The position numbers and the translations under genes are program-made. From a virus: a stretch of DNA of 21,725 bases. Below the pieces are notes generated by a model. It was not told where the DNA came from. It saw only the letters and a program-made list of their open reading frames with translations, and searched no databases. Where the stretch lies: IMG/VR virus record IMGVR_UViG_3300035698_005518, positions 1 through 21,725 of that record. One strand, written 5' to 3'. This document shows, in pieces, positions 1 to 5,789 of this stretch. The stretch's first letter is position 1. Every line of letters starts with the position of its first letter.

Positions 1-1
1 C

Positions 2-58
2 AAGGATTTTGATGAGTATATGGGGCAAACAAACAAGGAGATGAGTGTTGAAAGATGA
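2..58 (+). CDS. C-terminal end of an unidentified gene (partial)
   Basis: An open frame enters from the left edge and stops at TGA 56-58, giving the 18-residue tail KDFDEYMGQTNKEMSVER. The stop overlaps the next gene, whose TTG start at 48 has a Shine-Dalgarno site inside this reading frame. That overlap matches the compact start/stop pattern of the rest of the window and is the main reason to call it coding. Too little is present to assign a family or function. Confidence 0.45.
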   Translation, partial: KDFDEYMGQTNKEMSVER

Positions 59-212
59 CATGATAGAAAAAGCAAAAGAATTAGGTGTTGAAGTTTTAGC
101 ACATTGTGAGTTTGATAAAAAAGGCAGACTGGTGGATATGGGGAAAGCAAATGCCTATCTTAAATATTTAAAGAGTATCTATTTTGAGACAGACCAAATG
201 TACAAGGAGTGA
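48..212 (+). CDS. Small hypothetical phage protein (54 aa)
   Basis: I do not recognise this protein. The chosen start is TTG 48, because AAGGAG at 35-40 lies 7 bases upstream; the in-frame ATG at 60 has no comparable site. The product begins MKDDMIEKAKELGVEV and ends ETDQMYKE. It is short, charged and probably mostly helical, with one cysteine and no membrane segment. It overlaps the end of the preceding gene. Its last codons supply the AAGGAG (204-209) used by the next gene, so the two are probably translated together. This is typical of the small accessory genes upstream of phage packaging modules. Function unknown. Confidence 0.6.
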   Translation: MKDDMIEKAKELGVEVLAHCEFDKKGRLVDMGKANAYLKYLKSIYFETDQMYKE

Positions 213-214
213 GG

Positions 215-403
215 ATGTGTGAGCCGTTATCAAGGTGCGTAGCAGGTGCTTTTATTAAAGAATGGTATATAAAATGCCCTCACTTGGATAGAGATTGTCA
301 ATGGCGATTTGATAACGATCCAAACAGATATGATTATTTGAGAAATGCGTGTTATTTATCAGGAAGTTTTGGGCTAGAATGTCCAGAAAAGGAGAAACTA
401 TGA
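215..403 (+). CDS. Cysteine-rich small hypothetical protein (62 aa)
   Basis: The start is ATG 215, with AAGGAG (204-209) 5 bases upstream; a GTG at 209 overlaps that site and is less likely. The 62-aa product starts MCEPLSRCVAGAF and ends GLECPEKEKL. Six cysteines are spread along it, at about residues 2, 8, 21, 27, 45 and 54, with aromatic residues between. This suggests a small metal-binding or disulphide-rich fold, but the spacing is not a named zinc-finger pattern that I can identify. It ends in an ATGA overlap with the next gene (ATG 400, TGA 401-403), so the two are translationally coupled. Function unknown. Confidence 0.6.
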   Translation: MCEPLSRCVAGAFIKEWYIKCPHLDRDCQWRFDNDPNRYDYLRNACYLSGSFGLECPEKEKL

Positions 404-705
404 ACGAATTACAGAAGAGATTTGAGGAAATGCAAGAAAGGCTTGAAGGTGTGATAAAAGGCCAACGAGATACAATTATTTTGTATGAAGAGATCAATAA
501 GAAATTACGTTCTCAGCTCACCTGGAGAAGTGTTGAGGAGCCACCGGAAGTCCCTGGAATGTATTTAATTATGTGGAATGACCTCGTTTTACTGTCATAT
601 TACTATCAGACAGCAGTAAATAAGGAAAATAAATGGTTGCAATTTAATAGCACAGATACATATAAAAATGTCGCTCATTGGCTACCTATCCCAAAACTAG
701 ACTAG
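400..705 (+). CDS. DUF551-like protein (101 aa)
   Basis: The start is ATG 400, with GGAG at 391-394 just upstream and an ATGA overlap with the previous stop; a longer reading from 349 has no good ribosome site. Residues 1-40 look like a charged coiled coil (KRFEEMQERLEG...). Residues 41-101 match the pattern I know from DUF551: an opening TWRSVEEPPEVPG, a strand-rich middle, and a closing VAHWLPIPK. DUF551 proteins are small, common in phages and prophages, and have no established function. The codons for the last residues, and the stop, fall inside a 12-base block repeated at 1786-1797 that looks like part of a promoter. The coding call is solid; the family call is by eye. Confidence 0.75.
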   Translation: MNELQKRFEEMQERLEGVIKGQRDTIILYEEINKKLRSQLTWRSVEEPPEVPGMYLIMWNDLVLLSYYYQTAVNKENKWLQFNSTDTYKNVAHWLPIPKLD

Positions 706-727
706 AAGGATAATTCTATGCTATAAT
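692..727 (+). promoter_or_regulatory. Putative sigma70 promoter P1 (extended -10)
   Basis: TATAAT at 722-727 is preceded by TG in the extended -10 arrangement (TGCTATAAT). A weak -35, TAGACT, lies at 698-703 with an 18-base spacer. The blocks CAAAACTAGACT (692-703) and TATGCTATAAT (717-727) both recur, one base closer together, at 1786-1820. The predicted start near 734 would transcribe the 706-1005 region, including the short reading frame at 796. Part of the promoter is inside the 3' end of the DUF551-like gene. Confidence 0.5.
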
Positions 728-795
728 GAACCTTATCCGTGAGATCGGGAAAAAACTCAAAGCCAGTGTGATCCGTCCACGGCATTGGAGGCAAC

Positions 796-921
796 TTGAC
801 TTTAATAACAAAGAAGCCTGATTATATACAAGATAGAAAGCTACCCACAGAACAACGGATATGGAAGAAAAGGGATCTGTACAGAACTATTAAACGCCTA
901 TTGAAGAAGAAAGTTGACTAA
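796..921 (+). CDS. Possible 41-aa basic protein
   Basis: This short frame starts at TTG 796, with GGAGG at 787-791, and stops at TAA 919-921. The product starts MTLITKKPDYIQDRKL and ends RLLKKKVD. It is strongly basic, with about nine lysines and five arginines, which could suit nucleic acid binding, though that is only inference from composition. It would be the first gene transcribed from the promoter at 698-727. Against it: it is very short, has a TTG start with slightly tight spacing, and has no family I recognise. The overlapping frame at 726-821 was rejected. Bases 922-1005, to its right, show no gene, only an AT-rich stretch and one arm of an inverted repeat. Confidence 0.35.
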   Translation: MTLITKKPDYIQDRKLPTEQRIWKKRDLYRTIKRLLKKKVD

Positions 922-963
922 TCGTATATATATTACCTAGCGATATGCTCAGATATAGGCGTT
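893..963. repeat. Inverted repeat AACGCCTAT / ATAGGCGTT
   Basis: AACGCCTAT at 893-901 is mirrored exactly by ATAGGCGTT at 955-963, 53 bases apart. A third copy of the core, ACGCCTAT, is at 1799-1806, between the -35 and -10 of the divergent + strand promoter. Three copies within about 900 bases may mark operator sites for a phage regulator. No regulator gene is visible here, so this remains a guess. Confidence 0.35.
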
Positions 964-1003
964 ATGACAAAAAAGTACACAGTAGAATAGAGAAATAATA
1001 AGA

Positions 1004-1025
1004 AAACCTCCAAATTAATGGAGGT
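1004..1025 (-). terminator. Intrinsic terminator of the minus-strand cassette
   Basis: Read on the minus strand, ACCTCCA and TGGAGGT form a 7-bp stem (1019-1025 and 1006-1012) around a 6-base loop. The T-rich run TTTTCTTATTATTT follows immediately. The hairpin begins 7 bases past the stop codon of the minus-strand gene at 1032-1346. On the + strand the stem is not followed by a T run, so it should terminate mainly the leftward transcript. Confidence 0.75.
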
Positions 1026-1031
1026 AATTTA

Positions 1032-1346
1032 CTAGGCATCCTGTATCATATCAGGAAAATATTCTTCTACAATACATTCAGACAAATACCGTTCAGCCCA
1101 TTCGAAAGCATCTTCTTTTGTAAGTGGCGTGATTTTCGATCCGCCGGAAGTCATATTTCCAGCCGGTCTTGAATAGCTTGTCATTGCCCCGCCTGAACCT
1201 GCGAGAAAATAGTTCTTTGACCGTGGAGTTATGTATAATCCTGCATTCCAATTGCTAAAATCTGAGCATGATAAACCATTGTCATAGTTCCCGACTAATG
1301 CTGCCTTTTCTGTGTCATACCGAAATCCGCTAATAATTGCTTTCAT
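1032..1346 (-). CDS. Conserved small phage/plasmid protein (104 aa), function unknown
   Basis: Second gene of the leftward cassette. The start codon is at 1346-1344, with a GGGAG site about 7 bases upstream. The protein opens MKAIISGFRYDTEKA, has a glycine- and serine-rich centre (GSGGAMTSYSRPAGN at about residues 51-65) and ends with an acidic helix containing EWAERYL (about 83-89) and an acidic tail. I recognise this layout (an RYDTE opening, a GEGGA-type turn, then PLT followed by AxEWAERYL) from a family of uncharacterised proteins in phages and plasmids of Gram-positive and related bacteria, but know no function for it. It is soluble, with no membrane segment. It starts only 10 bases after the upstream gene's stop, so the two are an operon, and the terminator follows its stop directly. 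Confidence 0.8.
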   Translation of the reverse strand: MKAIISGFRYDTEKAALVGNYDNGLSCSDFSNWNAGLYITPRSKNYFLAGSGGAMTSYSRPAGNMTSGGSKITPLTKEDAFEWAERYLSECIVEEYFPDMIQDA

Positions 1347-1356
1347 TCTTTACTCC

Positions 1357-1695
1357 CTATTTGTTATATTTACAGAACAAAGTATGATTATTCATTCTGT
1401 TATCAATAAACCATTTTGCTGATGATTCATTTTCAATTTTGTTTTTCAATGCAACAAAGTTGTTTAATTCTGCTATATAGATTGCTATTTCTTCTCTGAT
1501 TTCTGTAACTTCTGATTCATCTAATTCTGTAGACAACTCTTTATTGTCACTATCAATTTGTGCTTGTTTAAATTTGATAATCTGGTTTACACCTTCATCA
1601 ATACAAATATTTTGTCTTACTATTCCGTTTAAAAATGTATTTCTGATTTCTTCTGCCCATGCGATTTGTTTTTCTGATCCATTTATTTTTTTCAT
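1357..1695 (-). CDS. Conserved small phage/plasmid protein (112 aa), function unknown
   Basis: First gene of the leftward cassette. I chose the start at 1695-1693 because GGGAG lies about 7 bases upstream; the longer frame reaching 1788 would run through the consensus promoter and has no ribosome site. The product opens MKKINGSEKQIAWAEEIR, has a long charged helical middle (about residues 45-92), and ends with SSAKWFIDNR (about 91-100). The opening GSEKQIxWAExIR and the closing AKWxIDNR are familiar from uncharacterised accessory proteins of phages and mobile elements; no activity is known to me. The mostly helical, charged composition could fit a nucleic acid- or protein-binding adaptor. It is transcribed opposite to all virion genes. 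Confidence 0.8.
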   Translation of the reverse strand: MKKINGSEKQIAWAEEIRNTFLNGIVRQNICIDEGVNQIIKFKQAQIDSDNKELSTELDESEVTEIREEIAIYIAELNNFVALKNKIENESSAKWFIDNRMNNHTLFCKYNK

Positions 1696-1710
1696 TTTGT
1701 TTCTCCCTCT

Positions 1711-1723
1711 CTTAAGTCTTAAG
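1711..1723. promoter_or_regulatory. Palindromic element CTTAAG-N-CTTAAG over the minus-strand start point
   Basis: Two copies of the self-complementary hexamer CTTAAG are separated by one base, giving a 13-base near-perfect palindrome. It sits just downstream of the minus-strand -10 (1726-1731), over the predicted transcription start. That is a usual place for a repressor site, but no binding protein is identified. Confidence 0.4.
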
Positions 1724-1725
1724 TA

Positions 1726-1754
1726 ATTATACACCCAGAAGGTGCATGTGTCAA
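1726..1754 (-). promoter_or_regulatory. Consensus sigma70 promoter for the minus-strand cassette
   Basis: On the minus strand the -35 is TTGACA (1754-1749), the spacer is exactly 17 bases and the -10 is TATAAT (1731-1726). Both hexamers match consensus. Transcription should start near 1719, about 25 bases before the first start codon at 1695. It is arranged back to back with the + strand promoter at 1792-1820. Confidence 0.85.
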
Positions 1755-1785
1755 GGGAAAGGTTGCAAATAAAGTGATAAAATGT

Positions 1786-1820
1786 CAAAACTAGACTGAC
1801 GCCTATAATTATGCTATAAT
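1786..1820 (+). promoter_or_regulatory. Putative sigma70 promoter P2 (extended -10)
   Basis: The -35 TAGACT (1792-1797), a 17-base spacer and TATAAT (1815-1820) with an upstream TG form an extended -10 promoter. A second TATAAT lies at 1804-1809. It should drive the phospholipase D-like gene at 1864 and probably the terminase genes after it. Its blocks CAAAACTAGACT and TATGCTATAAT repeat those of the promoter at 692-727. Confidence 0.65.
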
Positions 1821-1863
1821 AGAGTAAATGGAAAATAACTCTGTCTTTAGTGGGGTTTGTTAA

Positions 1864-2385
1864 ATGGTGTTAGCTGATGTGCATATTCAAAGAAAACTTA
1901 TGCAGCAAAACATGAGAGTTAGCATGTTTGAAAATATTATACCAAATATAGAGATTGGCAACATTTACAACCTTGTTACACAAAAAATAATCAATCCTTA
2001 CACTATGGTGTTATCGGCGCTCAAACATGGCAAAATAGAACATCTTTATATTGCAACATACGCGATTAATCAAAAAGCTATAGAAATATTTACAAACCTT
2101 ATGGAAGCAGGAGATATTAAAGTTTGGACGCTTTTGGTAAACGAAAACTTGAAGTATAGAATGAAGGGGAAAGAAGTGTTTCTCCTGGAAGCTGAAAAGA
2201 AGTATAAAAATTTTCATTTATTAAAAAAAAGAGTTCACGCAAAAGTTACGCTTATTAAGGTTGGAAGCAAGCATATTGTTATTTCTGGAAGTGGAAATTA
2301 TTCTGAGAACCCAAAAATTGAACAGTATTCAATCTGCGATGATAAAGAGCTGTTTGACTTTCATAAGGAGTGGATAATTGAGTAA
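1864..2385 (+). CDS. Phospholipase D-like (single HKD) protein, possible nuclease
   Basis: This 173-aa protein has one phospholipase D-type motif near its C-terminus: HAK at residues 125-127 and GSGN at 142-145, followed by YSENP and IEQYS. PLD superfamily enzymes use H-x-K paired with a second copy, so a one-motif protein would act as a dimer, as bacterial Nuc-type nucleases do. The usual aspartate in HxK(x)4D is not visible here; lysine is at that position, so activity is uncertain. No signal peptide is seen, so action is probably cytoplasmic. The ATG at 1864 has only a weak site (GTGGGG), leaving the start less sure. It overlaps the small terminase gene by 8 bases, which suggests a role close to DNA packaging or a shared late transcript. 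GC is about 30%, like the genes to its left. Confidence 0.65.
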   Translation: MVLADVHIQRKLMQQNMRVSMFENIIPNIEIGNIYNLVTQKIINPYTMVLSALKHGKIEHLYIATYAINQKAIEIFTNLMEAGDIKVWTLLVNENLKYRMKGKEVFLLEAEKKYKNFHLLKKRVHAKVTLIKVGSKHIVISGSGNYSENPKIEQYSICDDKELFDFHKEWIIE

Positions 2386-2761
2386 ACACGCGGGTGGGGC
2401 GCCTCTAATTTTCACAGAAGAAAAACTCGCAAAGATGAAGAAGCAAATAGAAAAATATACCAAAGAAACCGACATCCCAATACTTGCTGAGTGCGCAACA
2501 CGGATGGATATTCTAAGACAAACATTATATGAACATGATGAGTTATCCGACGCTATAAAAAAGCTGATACAGAAAAAAGAGGCACAACTTGAAAAACTGG
2601 CTTCCTTTAACGTGATAAACCCCACTATGGCAATATTCAGTCTAAAGCAAATAGGATGGAAAGATAAGCACGAAATTGATAGTACAATAATAATAAAAAA
2701 CAAATCAGATTTGGAGAAATTACCCGATGATGAACTCAGACGACTTGCGGAAGATGGCTAG
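2378..2761 (+). CDS. terS: Terminase small subunit (putative)
   Basis: The start is TTG 2378, because AAGGAG ends 7 bases upstream; it overlaps the preceding stop. The 127-aa product fits a small terminase in size and position. A helical N-terminal half (about residues 14-60) could form the DNA-binding helix-turn-helix, followed by charged helices and the segment IFSLKQIGWKDKHE (about 86-99). That segment resembles the LKNxxGWxDK(x)E signature common in small terminases of Gram-positive and related phages. The last part is acidic (KLPDDELRRLAEDG) and may contact the large subunit. TerS recognises the packaging site and loads the motor. The gene overlaps the large subunit gene by 35 bases, which supports paired expression. 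Confidence 0.8.
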   Translation: MSKHAGGAPLIFTEEKLAKMKKQIEKYTKETDIPILAECATRMDILRQTLYEHDELSDAIKKLIQKKEAQLEKLASFNVINPTMAIFSLKQIGWKDKHEIDSTIIIKNKSDLEKLPDDELRRLAEDG

Positions 2762-4187
2762 AGCAGAAGAAGCCAAACGCATTTTGTCCCGTCGGAATGT
2801 GTTAGACTTTACAAATTACACTTTTGAAAAATTTGAGCCAGCACCATTTCATACTATTTATTATAAAATACTCGATATGTTCGCAAAGGGATTGATTAAA
2901 AATTTAATAGTTTCTATGCCTCCCCAACACGGGAAATCTGAGGGAGCTAGTAGAAGGCTTCCTACGTATATGCTAGGGGCAAATCCAGATCTAAGAATTG
3001 GACTAGGGACGTACAATCAAACATTTTCCAGGAAGTTTAATAGATCGAATCAAAAGATACTTAATGACCAGAAATATATAAACCTTTTTCCTGAGACCAA
3101 AATCGGGTCCAGAAAACACACAGATAAATATACCTGTAATGCTGACGAATTTGAGATAATAGCGAAGGACGGAAGTTTTCGGAATGTCGGTCGTGGTGGT
3201 GGTATTACCGGAGAAACTATTGATACTATGGTTTTAGATGATGTGTATAAAGATTATGAAGAGGCCAATAGTCCTGTCATTAGAGAATCGGCTATAAATT
3301 GGTATACTACATCAATCAACACTCGATTGCATAATGATTCACAAAGATTGTTAGTTTTCACTCGTTGGGATGAAGGGGATTTAATCGGGCATATCGAAAG
3401 CACCGAGGAAGTAATAATAGTGACCTCATTCTCACAACTAGAAAATACCGATCCAAGCAAATGGTATAAAATAAACTTTGAAGCGATAAAAACCGGCGAA
3501 CCAACAGAGATTGACCCCAGGAAACGGGGTGAACCGTTATGGCCGGAACGACATAGTTTAGAAAACCTTCTAAAAGCGAAAGCATTAGACCCTGAGAAAT
3601 TCGAAAGTCTTTATCAGGGCAATCCAAGACCGGCAGCAGGATTATTATATCGAAGGTTTAAAGAATACGATGAATTACCGGATAAGATTATCAAGATAGG
3701 AAATTATACTGATACCGCAGATACAGGGAAAGATAAACTTTGTTCTGTATGCTATGACAGAGGGTCTGATGATCTTATTTATATCACTGATGTTTATTAC
3801 ACCGACGAACCGATGGAAATTACCGAACCGGCAACCGCAAAGATGTTAGATAAGAATGGAACAAGAGAATCAGACATTGAAAGCAATAACGGTGGTCGTG
3901 GATTTGCCAGGAATGTTAAGAAGCAAACCAATCAAATGTGTACGGTCAAATGGTTTCATCAAAGCGGGAATAAGGAATCTCGTATCTTGACGAACTCGGC
4001 CTCTGTGTTACAAAATGTAATTATGCCAAAGGGTTGGATTTTAAAGTGGCCGGAATTTGCAAACGATGTACTGAGATATAAACGAATGTTCAGTGCCAAT
4101 AATTTTGACGATGCACCGGACACGTTAACCGGAATTGTAGAGAAGAACATCGGGAGCCAATATGCACACATAAGGAGATACGCATGA
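2727..4187 (+). CDS. terL: Terminase large subunit (ATPase and nuclease)
   Basis: The motor protein that cuts concatemeric phage DNA and pumps it through the portal. In its 486 residues I see the ATPase P-loop MPPQHGKS (64-71), a Walker B region TMVLDD (167-172), and FTRWDEGDL (211-219), a hallmark of the psiM2-type terminase family. The linker YQGNPRPAAG (296-305) follows, then an RNase H-like nuclease. Its likely metal ligands are Asp329/Asp332 in TDTADTG, a Glu in the ESDIESNNGG block (381-390), and Asp461/462 in DDAPDTL. All expected motifs are present and the length is normal. The first ATG at 2727 has GGAG 10 bases upstream; 2730 or 2754 are possible alternatives. The last codon joins the portal start by ATGA overlap. 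Confidence 0.95.
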   Translation: MMNSDDLRKMARAEEAKRILSRRNVLDFTNYTFEKFEPAPFHTIYYKILDMFAKGLIKNLIVSMPPQHGKSEGASRRLPTYMLGANPDLRIGLGTYNQTFSRKFNRSNQKILNDQKYINLFPETKIGSRKHTDKYTCNADEFEIIAKDGSFRNVGRGGGITGETIDTMVLDDVYKDYEEANSPVIRESAINWYTTSINTRLHNDSQRLLVFTRWDEGDLIGHIESTEEVIIVTSFSQLENTDPSKWYKINFEAIKTGEPTEIDPRKRGEPLWPERHSLENLLKAKALDPEKFESLYQGNPRPAAGLLYRRFKEYDELPDKIIKIGNYTDTADTGKDKLCSVCYDRGSDDLIYITDVYYTDEPMEITEPATAKMLDKNGTRESDIESNNGGRGFARNVKKQTNQMCTVKWFHQSGNKESRILTNSASVLQNVIMPKGWILKWPEFANDVLRYKRMFSANNFDDAPDTLTGIVEKNIGSQYAHIRRYA

Positions 4188-5494
4188 CAAACGAAGAAAT
4201 GGTAAAATATATAGCAGAATACGAGGCAGGAAGTATTCATCAAAGAATGGTTCAGTATCACAAGTATTATGCGGGTGATAATCCCGACTTGATTAAACGG
4301 GTAGTCGATAGAACGAGAAGGAATATTACCCCGAATTGGTTTGTCCCAACTCCTTACTTTTCCACCGTGATAGATTCAGAAGCCGGGTACATGGGTCAAC
4401 GAGTAGTCTATACCTCAGACGATAAAACAGCAGAGGCTTCACTCAACGATGTATTAGAAGCGAATGATTCCGATGTCAATGATATGAAGAACCTTACTTA
4501 TGCGCTGACTTATAACCGAGCGTATGAACTTGTATACACTACCGGAGAAATGACCGCTGACGGCACATTTTCAGCGCCAGAGATAAAATATACTTCACTC
4601 GACCCTCTCCAATGTATCCCTGTTTACAACGAAGATATTCAACCGGTAATGGAAACCCTAATTTGGAAACGAGCAAGCAAGATTAAGGATGAGTTCCTAG
4701 TGGATGTTATCTCTAAAGACTTGTGGGAGTATTTCATATTAAAGGGCGATAAGCTAATTGAGAAAACCCCGGAAAGAATATTATATTTCCCTTCCTGCCC
4801 TGCGGTAGAATCCAAGGCTGAATTAATCAGCGACCAGTCACCGTTTCATGTAGTCATACCCTACATTGCAGCTTTGGACTGGGTAATAACGGGAAATGCA
4901 AACGAGAATGACAGATTAGTCGATGCACTCCTGGTAATTGGCAAGCTCTTAAAAGACGACGATATCAAACACATGGATGAATGGAAAGTCCTAGATGATA
5001 TGGCGAAAGAAGAACGTGCCGAATATCTCACCAAAGAGATGTCTCCTGAGTTTAGAAAGTATTTATCTAATCTATTAATCAACGAGATCCACAAACATTC
5101 TCACGTAGTAGATTGGTACAATGCTGAAAACTCTTCGGGGGATGCGTCAGCCAAAGCTTTAAAGATAAGACTCTTTGACATGGATATGTATTCACAGCGA
5201 ATCGAGAAGATATACAAAGAAGGGGCTTATGATCGAGTTGGATTAATTCTTCACTTACTGGGGATTATTAAGAACATCGAACAATCTCCTGTTAAGATAG
5301 AATATCAAAGGACAGTTCCGACTGATTATGAGAGTAAGATGGAAGCGTTCAAAAATGTTGACTGGTATTCAACACAAACCAAAGTTATCCAGACAGGCGG
5401 GGATTGGGAAGTGGAGAAAGTCAGACTTGAAGAGGAAACGCCTGAGATAGACCTTGATACTATTGGAGGGGATAGTGAAACAGAAGGAAGTTAG
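4184..5494 (+). CDS. Portal protein (SPP1 gp6-like)
   Basis: This 436-aa protein should form the dodecameric ring at the capsid vertex through which DNA enters and leaves. Its size, its place right after the large terminase, and several patterns fit the SPP1 gp6-type portal family. These are HKYYAGDNP near residue 30, a basic NITPNWFVPTPYFSTVIDSEAGYMG stretch of the NxxxxIVDxKxGYLxG type (about 47-71, residues approximate), SLDPLQCIPVYN (about 138-149), and a long helical segment ending in SSGDASAKALK. The acidic C-terminal tail (EEETPEIDLDTIGGDSETEG) is common in portals. The start has AAGGAG upstream and an ATGA overlap with terL. The C-terminal codons also contain the ribosome site and GTG start of the next gene. 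Confidence 0.88.
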   Translation: MTNEEMVKYIAEYEAGSIHQRMVQYHKYYAGDNPDLIKRVVDRTRRNITPNWFVPTPYFSTVIDSEAGYMGQRVVYTSDDKTAEASLNDVLEANDSDVNDMKNLTYALTYNRAYELVYTTGEMTADGTFSAPEIKYTSLDPLQCIPVYNEDIQPVMETLIWKRASKIKDEFLVDVISKDLWEYFILKGDKLIEKTPERILYFPSCPAVESKAELISDQSPFHVVIPYIAALDWVITGNANENDRLVDALLVIGKLLKDDDIKHMDEWKVLDDMAKEERAEYLTKEMSPEFRKYLSNLLINEIHKHSHVVDWYNAENSSGDASAKALKIRLFDMDMYSQRIEKIYKEGAYDRVGLILHLLGIIKNIEQSPVKIEYQRTVPTDYESKMEAFKNVDWYSTQTKVIQTGGDWEVEKVRLEEETPEIDLDTIGGDSETEGS

Positions 5495-5786
5495 AAGAAT
5501 TGTAATAGAAGTTACACCAAAACAAGAAGAATACATACATGACATTATTACTAATTGGGATTATGAGAAAAAGAATAAAAACATGATTGAGGACACGTCA
5601 CAACATCAAGTTGAGATAATAGATCCAAGCTCTGAATACTTCGGGAGAATTGGTCGTATCGCATCAATAGGTTGCTCTGTTGGAGCTCCAAGTACTTACG
5701 ATATAGAAATGTCAGCACCCGATAAAGATGGATTTTATGAGCAGATTAATGGTGTATATAGAAACAGTTTTAAGACGGTAGTATAA
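5475..5786 (+). CDS. Small hypothetical protein with possible SH3/KOW-like fold (103 aa)
   Basis: I chose GTG 5475 because GGAGGGG (5465-5471) lies just ahead; the longer frame from 5454 has no such site. The gene overlaps the portal end by 20 bases. The 103-aa product has a charged N-terminal half (about 1-48). A beta-rich C-terminal part follows, running from VEIIDPSSEYFGRIGRIASIG (about 49-69) to GVYRNSFKTVV at the end. The 'D-P-x-S-x-x-x-G-R-I-G-R-I' opening resembles KOW/SH3-like barrels that begin with a glycine-rich first strand. Sitting between portal and head-morphogenesis genes, it may be a head accessory protein or an RNA/DNA-binding factor; neither is shown. Start and coding status are reasonable; the fold is a guess. 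Confidence 0.65.
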   Translation: MKQKEVRRIVIEVTPKQEEYIHDIITNWDYEKKNKNMIEDTSQHQVEIIDPSSEYFGRIGRIASIGCSVGAPSTYDIEMSAPDKDGFYEQINGVYRNSFKTVV

Positions 5787-5789
5787 TAA

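Noticed and set aside
349-399. Longer N-terminus for the DUF551-like gene
   Set aside because: No ribosome site is seen before 349, and the extension lies entirely within the upstream gene. ATG 400 has GGAG at 391-394 and an ATGA overlap.
726-821. Short + strand frame (31 codons) beginning at ATG 726
   Set aside because: Its ATG overlaps the -10 hexamer of the predicted promoter, so it would not be on that transcript. No ribosome site lies at a useful distance, and the TTG frame at 796 has a better site.
706-1005. Possible tRNA or structured RNA in the early intergenic region
   Set aside because: No cloverleaf arms, T-loop GTTCGANTC or CCA-type acceptor could be found on either strand. Only short repeats and a promoter are visible.
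1696-1788. Longer N-terminus for the minus-strand gene ending at 1357 (start at 1788)
   Set aside because: The added segment would run through the consensus promoter and palindrome and has no ribosome site. The ATG at 1695 has one and begins a familiar protein opening.
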